This document shows positions 5,956 through 8,527 of a stretch of 8,527 bases of DNA, in pieces. Made by a program: the position numbers and the translations under genes. The stretch comes from Fibrobacteraceae bacterium. GTDB taxonomy: Bacteria; Fibrobacterota; Fibrobacteria; Fibrobacterales; Fibrobacteraceae. Numbering within the stretch: the stretch's first letter is position 1; each line of letters starts with the position of its first letter. Below the pieces are notes generated by a model. The model was not told the origin of the DNA, did no database searches, and worked only from the letters and a program-made list of their open reading frames with translations. The DNA is taken from positions 1 through 8,527 of the forward strand of contig JALNVO010000120.1 of the NCBI GenBank assembly GCA_023231365.1. Reading direction: 5' to 3'.

Positions 5956-7482
5956 TTATGCTTTTCCTAAAGAGTTCAGCAACGAATCAAATCTAGCAAT
6001 GAAAGATTTCTTTTCTTCTGGATTGACGCTTACCCAAGCGTTTATTGCCTTTGACGCGTTCCTACCCCAATAGGGTAATTGAGATTTAAACCATTTCTTA
6101 GCAGACTCCCTATTTCTTTGAATTTCCGATAGATTGATATCACGAAAAGCCACCTGTTTTGTGTAATTCCTCCTACAATTTGTCCAGAAGTCATCAACAT
6201 CTCTCAAGCCATTCAAAAACTCTGCCAGCACCCGTTCCGGTGGAACTCCGCCCGGAAGTACCATATAATTTTTTAGACGAACAACTTTTTTTGTGGCATC
6301 GCCATCCAAAATGATCATTGAGTTAGGAAAGCAAAATGGCGGAATTTTTTGCTTGGTCAGCTGGATCAAAGAGTCACAACCAATTTTGCAATTTACGAAT
6401 TTCAAATATTTTTTACGTGAACCTAGCAAAGTCTTAATCCAGCACCGGGTTTCATCATCTTCAGAAAAGACTAACACCTTTTCTTGGCTTTCTTTTCCAG
6501 CGAGAATCTTTAATTTACATGTAATATCTTCAAAAGACGGATCTGGCAAAACTTTAATGAACGAATCTTCTTTTTCTAAATAAACTATCCGGATATCATC
6601 GGCTTTTTTCTGGGCCTTTTGCAAGGCGTAAATGTGCTCCAGCATAGATAAGGAATGCGTTGTGAAAATGATTTGGATATCATATTTACTTGCATAACGA
6701 CGTAGTTTATCAATTAACTTTTCTTGAGAAGCGGGATATAATGTGGCATCTAGCTCATCAATAGCTAAAATACCACCATCATAAAAATCTTTATGATTTT
6801 CCTTTAGTCTTTTAAAAGAGAGCATTGCCAAAATGATTTTGCCTAAATCATCTTGACCAGCAGAATTCATTTTCCAATCATAAATATCCGTATTCGCACC
6901 CAGCGTATTTTTATTTCCACCTTCAAGATGAGAAACTTTAGTCAGTCTAATATCCCGAATACACAAAATATCATCGTGGAGTTCTTTGTATAAATTCTGT
7001 TCTTCTTCAGACAAAGAAATTCCTCTATCCATAACATCATTGTCTTCGCCTATTGGAAGCAATCGAGATAAACTGAGATAGATAACCGGCTTTGGAATAT
7101 AACCCGAACCTCTGGAACGAGTTCCCTTTTGCCAGAAACGAACAGGATTTTTTCTATCATCATTAGGCTTGATACTTTCTATTGTAAAAAGCTTCCCACC
7201 ATCATAAGTCAATGTCCACTCATGCTCTTTAGGAATATCAAAAGCGGAAGAGAGCTTAAATTTTTCAGAAAAAGCGGATTTGTAATTTCCACCACACAAT
7301 GGCTTTTCTTTCGATAAAGGATTTTCTGAATCTGTTATAGCAAAAGGCTGAGTCAACATACCTAGTAGGGTTGTTTTTTGCGTGCCGTTCTGGCCCGCAA
7401 TAACCGTCAAATGAGAGCCCAGTTCAAAGCCCACATTCTGGAAGCCACGAAATTTTCTGATGCTGATCTTTTCTATTGCCAC
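5956..7482 (-). CDS. AAA/ABC-type ATPase with OLD-like TOPRIM C-terminus, copy B
   Basis: A 508-residue paralogue of the protein at 354-1880, in the same genetic setting and with the same GTG start and AGGAG site. All motifs are preserved: P-loop GQNGTQKTT (30-38, again with Gln before Lys), NSAGQDDLGK (206-215), Walker B ILAIDE (238-243), FTTHS, and the TOPRIM-like FSEDDE, IGCDSL and ILDGDA. About 56 residues differ between the copies. Motif-bearing stretches are untouched, while roughly 22 of the changes fall in the last 100 or so residues. The pattern of mostly conservative substitutions with no frame damage argues that both copies are functional. The product is probably cytoplasmic and DNA-acting, working with the ParB-like protein encoded one base downstream. 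An ATPase without nuclease activity is the main alternative. Confidence 0.9.
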   Translation of the reverse strand: MAIEKISIRKFRGFQNVGFELGSHLTVIAGQNGTQKTTLLGMLTQPFAITDSENPLSKEKPLCGGNYKSAFSEKFKLSSAFDIPKEHEWTLTYDGGKLFTIESIKPNDDRKNPVRFWQKGTRSRGSGYIPKPVIYLSLSRLLPIGEDNDVMDRGISLSEEEQNLYKELHDDILCIRDIRLTKVSHLEGGNKNTLGANTDIYDWKMNSAGQDDLGKIILAMLSFKRLKENHKDFYDGGILAIDELDATLYPASQEKLIDKLRRYASKYDIQIIFTTHSLSMLEHIYALQKAQKKADDIRIVYLEKEDSFIKVLPDPSFEDITCKLKILAGKESQEKVLVFSEDDETRCWIKTLLGSRKKYLKFVNCKIGCDSLIQLTKQKIPPFCFPNSMIILDGDATKKVVRLKNYMVLPGGVPPERVLAEFLNGLRDVDDFWTNCRRNYTKQVAFRDINLSEIQRNRESAKKWFKSQLPYWGRNASKAINAWVSVNPEEKKSFIARFDSLLNSLGKA

Positions 7483-7646
7483 TTTATTCTCCTGTCATAT
7501 CTAGTAAAGCTAATAAATAAATTATCTTCCCTCAGTCATCGTTCAAATGTTTTTTGGATAATTTTCTTATAAAACTTCTGAGGGCTCGCCCTTGAATAAA
7601 AATCCGAGAACGGGCGGCATTCTGAAAAGAACATAAGGCAGACAAA
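7483..7646. other. Intergenic spacer upstream of ATPase copy B
   Basis: A 164-bp gap that aligns with 1881-2042 with two extra bases. It is more diverged than the flanking coding ends but shares AT-rich blocks, including a GATAAT-like hexamer and a TTTTATAAGAAAATT stretch on the minus strand. A short palindrome (AGGGCGAGCCCT on the minus strand) precedes the AT stretch. No promoter or terminator can be called with confidence. Confidence 0.4.
7489..7493 (-). promoter_or_regulatory. Ribosome binding site of ATPase copy B
   Basis: AGGAG on the minus strand, six bases before the GTG at 7482. It is identical in sequence and spacing to the site in copy A and supports the GTG start. Confidence 0.75.
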
Positions 7647-7961
7647 CTACAGTAACGACCGGATGCTATTCCGCAGCACATCCATAGCCGCATTCACGGC
7701 CTTTTGTGTGCCAGCCTTTGTCATTATCCGTGCTGTTAACAGTTCCCCTTCGAGAACGAATTTTTCACGGTCCAGTTCCTGATTGAACTCAGCATCATCT
7801 ATTTCTCTGGAAAGGCGGGCATCGCATAAACCTTTCAAGGTTTCTTTCTCATTTTCAAATACACGTTGAATATAACTCAAAGCCTTTGAGCCTTCGCTTT
7901 GAGCCACATTCCCGGCAGCGCCGATCATATCGGTAATTAAAGAATCAACATTTATATTCAT
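7647..7961 (-). CDS. Small helical protein of unknown function (104 aa), copy B
   Basis: Paralogue of the gene at 2043-2357, the same length and about 86% identical. I do not recognise the family. The product has no signal peptide or membrane segment and reads as a soluble helical protein with alternating charged and hydrophobic residues through the middle. Its ATG overlaps the lipoprotein stop as ATGA, with a run of six G five bases upstream as a weaker ribosome binding site than in copy A. Tight coupling to the lipoprotein gene suggests the two products are made together, and the small protein may be a cytoplasmic or envelope partner. Substitutions between copies cluster near the start and around residues 51-68, leaving 20-30 residue blocks unchanged; such blocks may be interaction surfaces. 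Confidence 0.78.
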   Translation of the reverse strand: MNINVDSLITDMIGAAGNVAQSEGSKALSYIQRVFENEKETLKGLCDARLSREIDDAEFNQELDREKFVLEGELLTARIMTKAGTQKAVNAAMDVLRNSIRSLL

Positions 7962-8461
7962 TTATTCCCCCCTGTGGAATCAACGGATGCGGACATATTC
8001 TTTGCCTCCTCGCCTTTTGCGATGGCGATAAAGAGTCTGTTGTATTGACTTCGGTGCAATGCGGCGATGAAATCCGAAATGGAATCCTTCTTCTTGTGAC
8101 TCGTCCGATCGTCTATCCAAAGCTTCAGCGCAATCTGCACCTGCTCCGTGGATTCCTCATTCAGCGGGCGGATCTCATTCTGCATCAAAAGCCCGCGGAT
8201 GTCCGTTTCGATCTCGTTATACTGCACCTTGAATTTATCGTATTGCCTTTCATTACTCGGCGTGTCGAGAAGGTTTCCCCAGAAGAGATCCACTTCTTTA
8301 GCGACCCGGATGGTCTCATTCTTTATGGAAGCATCATAGTCGGCCACGTAATGAACGGTGCAGCCGCCGAGAAGGAATGCCAATAGAAATATCGGGAGGA
8401 AGACTGCTCGTTTTGTCTGATTCTGTGGGGTCATATTGGGGTTCCTTGACTTACGATTCAT
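7958..8461 (-). CDS. Lipoprotein of unknown function, intact copy B
   Basis: A 167-codon frame, with a better start at codon 10 (ATG at 8434), which has AAGGAA seven bases upstream and would give 158 residues. From that start the product has a classic lipoprotein signal: a short n-region with Lys-Arg, a hydrophobic core (VFLPIFLLAFLL), and lipobox LGGC with Cys at residue 34 of the long form or 25 of the short form. Residue +2 is Thr, which in many Gram-negative bacteria favours the outer membrane. The mature part is polar and mainly helical, with no domain I recognise. The first ATG directly abuts the RES stop (TGAATG), and the 104-residue gene overlaps the 3' end by 4 bp. It therefore belongs to a RES-lipoprotein-small protein cassette. 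The role is unknown. Confidence 0.8.
   Translation of the reverse strand: MNRKSRNPNMTPQNQTKRAVFLPIFLLAFLLGGCTVHYVADYDASIKNETIRVAKEVDLFWGNLLDTPSNERQYDKFKVQYNEIETDIRGLLMQNEIRPLNEESTEQVQIALKLWIDDRTSHKKKDSISDFIAALHRSQYNRLFIAIAKGEEAKNMSASVDSTGGNK
8442..8447 (-). promoter_or_regulatory. Ribosome binding site favouring the inner start of the lipoprotein gene
   Basis: AAGGAA on the minus strand, seven bases before the ATG at 8434-8432. The upstream ATG at 8461 has no comparable site, so the inner start probably gives the real signal peptide. Confidence 0.6.
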
Positions 8462-8527
8462 TCAGTTAAACTGAAAATCAATCCTTGTCACCTGATGCAT
8501 CGTGGGATTCCGAATAGTGGCATTATC
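8462..8527 (-). CDS. RES-domain protein, 3' end only (copy B)
   Basis: The last 21 codons and the stop of a gene entering from the right edge. The product end (ATIRNPTMHQVTRIDFQFN) matches the end of the RES remnant at 2709-2921 with two substitutions in the final 20 residues, which is the only reason for the RES label. The stop codon abuts the first ATG of the lipoprotein frame. Whether the upstream part is intact cannot be seen. Confidence 0.6.
   Translation of the reverse strand, partial: DNATIRNPTMHQVTRIDFQFN

Larger units (their letters stand above)
5603..8527. repeat. Long direct repeat, copy B
   Basis: Partner of 1-2774 and the less damaged copy. It is cut by the right window edge, so its full length is not visible. 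Gene order is the same as in copy A: RES, lipoprotein, 104-residue protein, ATPase, ParB-like. Confidence 0.93.

Noticed and set aside
7585..7605. Short GC-rich palindrome as a terminator between the 104-residue gene and the ATPase
   Set aside because: The stem is only about four pairs, the following AT stretch is not a clean T run, and the copy A version pairs even less well.
477..8386. Plus-strand frames of 60-154 codons throughout, including one at 3110-3574
   Set aside because: All lie opposite well-supported minus-strand genes. Those repeated in both copies follow the conservation of the real gene, and none has a recognisable domain.
1..8527. Transposon or IS element as cause of the duplication
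   Set aside because: No transposase, terminal inverted repeats or target-site duplications were seen at the repeat boundaries inside the window.

Overview
The window is a compact, one-directional gene block: every supported gene lies on the minus strand, so transcription runs from high to low coordinates. No rRNA, tRNA, CRISPR array, transposase or integrase was seen. The organism cannot be named from the sequence. A lipobox lipoprotein with a short cationic signal peptide, good Shine-Dalgarno sites and mixed base composition suggest a bacterium, probably Gram-negative with moderate GC, and an accessory (defence-island-like) region.

The layout is a direct repeat with a unique block in the middle. 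Copy B (right, about 5603-8527) holds, in transcription order, the 3' end of a RES-domain gene, a lipoprotein gene, a 104-residue helical protein, a 508-residue ABC-type ATPase with a TOPRIM-like C-terminus, and a ParB-like protein. This leads without a break into a Dam-family adenine methyltransferase (4692-3829) and an sce7726-like PD-(D/E)XK nuclease (3859-2930). Copy A (about 2891-1) follows directly: a decayed RES gene, a decayed lipoprotein gene, an intact 104-residue protein, an intact ATPase, and the first 117 codons of the ParB-like gene, cut by the window edge. Copies A and B are offset by 5602-5604 bp over most of their length. The offset rises to 5753 bp beyond a net 150-bp deletion in the copy A lipoprotein gene.

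How the genes may work together is inference. The adenine methyltransferase and the PD-(D/E)XK nuclease overlap and look like a modification/restriction pair. The ATPase-TOPRIM protein (OLD-like architecture) and the ParB-like protein are one base apart, and the ParB-like gene overlaps the methyltransferase gene by 13 bp. The four therefore look like one translationally coupled cassette: ATPase-TOPRIM, ParB-like, methyltransferase, nuclease. The RES, lipoprotein and 104-residue genes form a second cassette upstream, separated from the ATPase by about 165 bp. In copy A, two of its three genes are broken while the ATPase and the visible ParB-like part stay open. This suggests the ATPase/ParB part is kept under selection and the RES/lipoprotein part is dispensable when duplicated.
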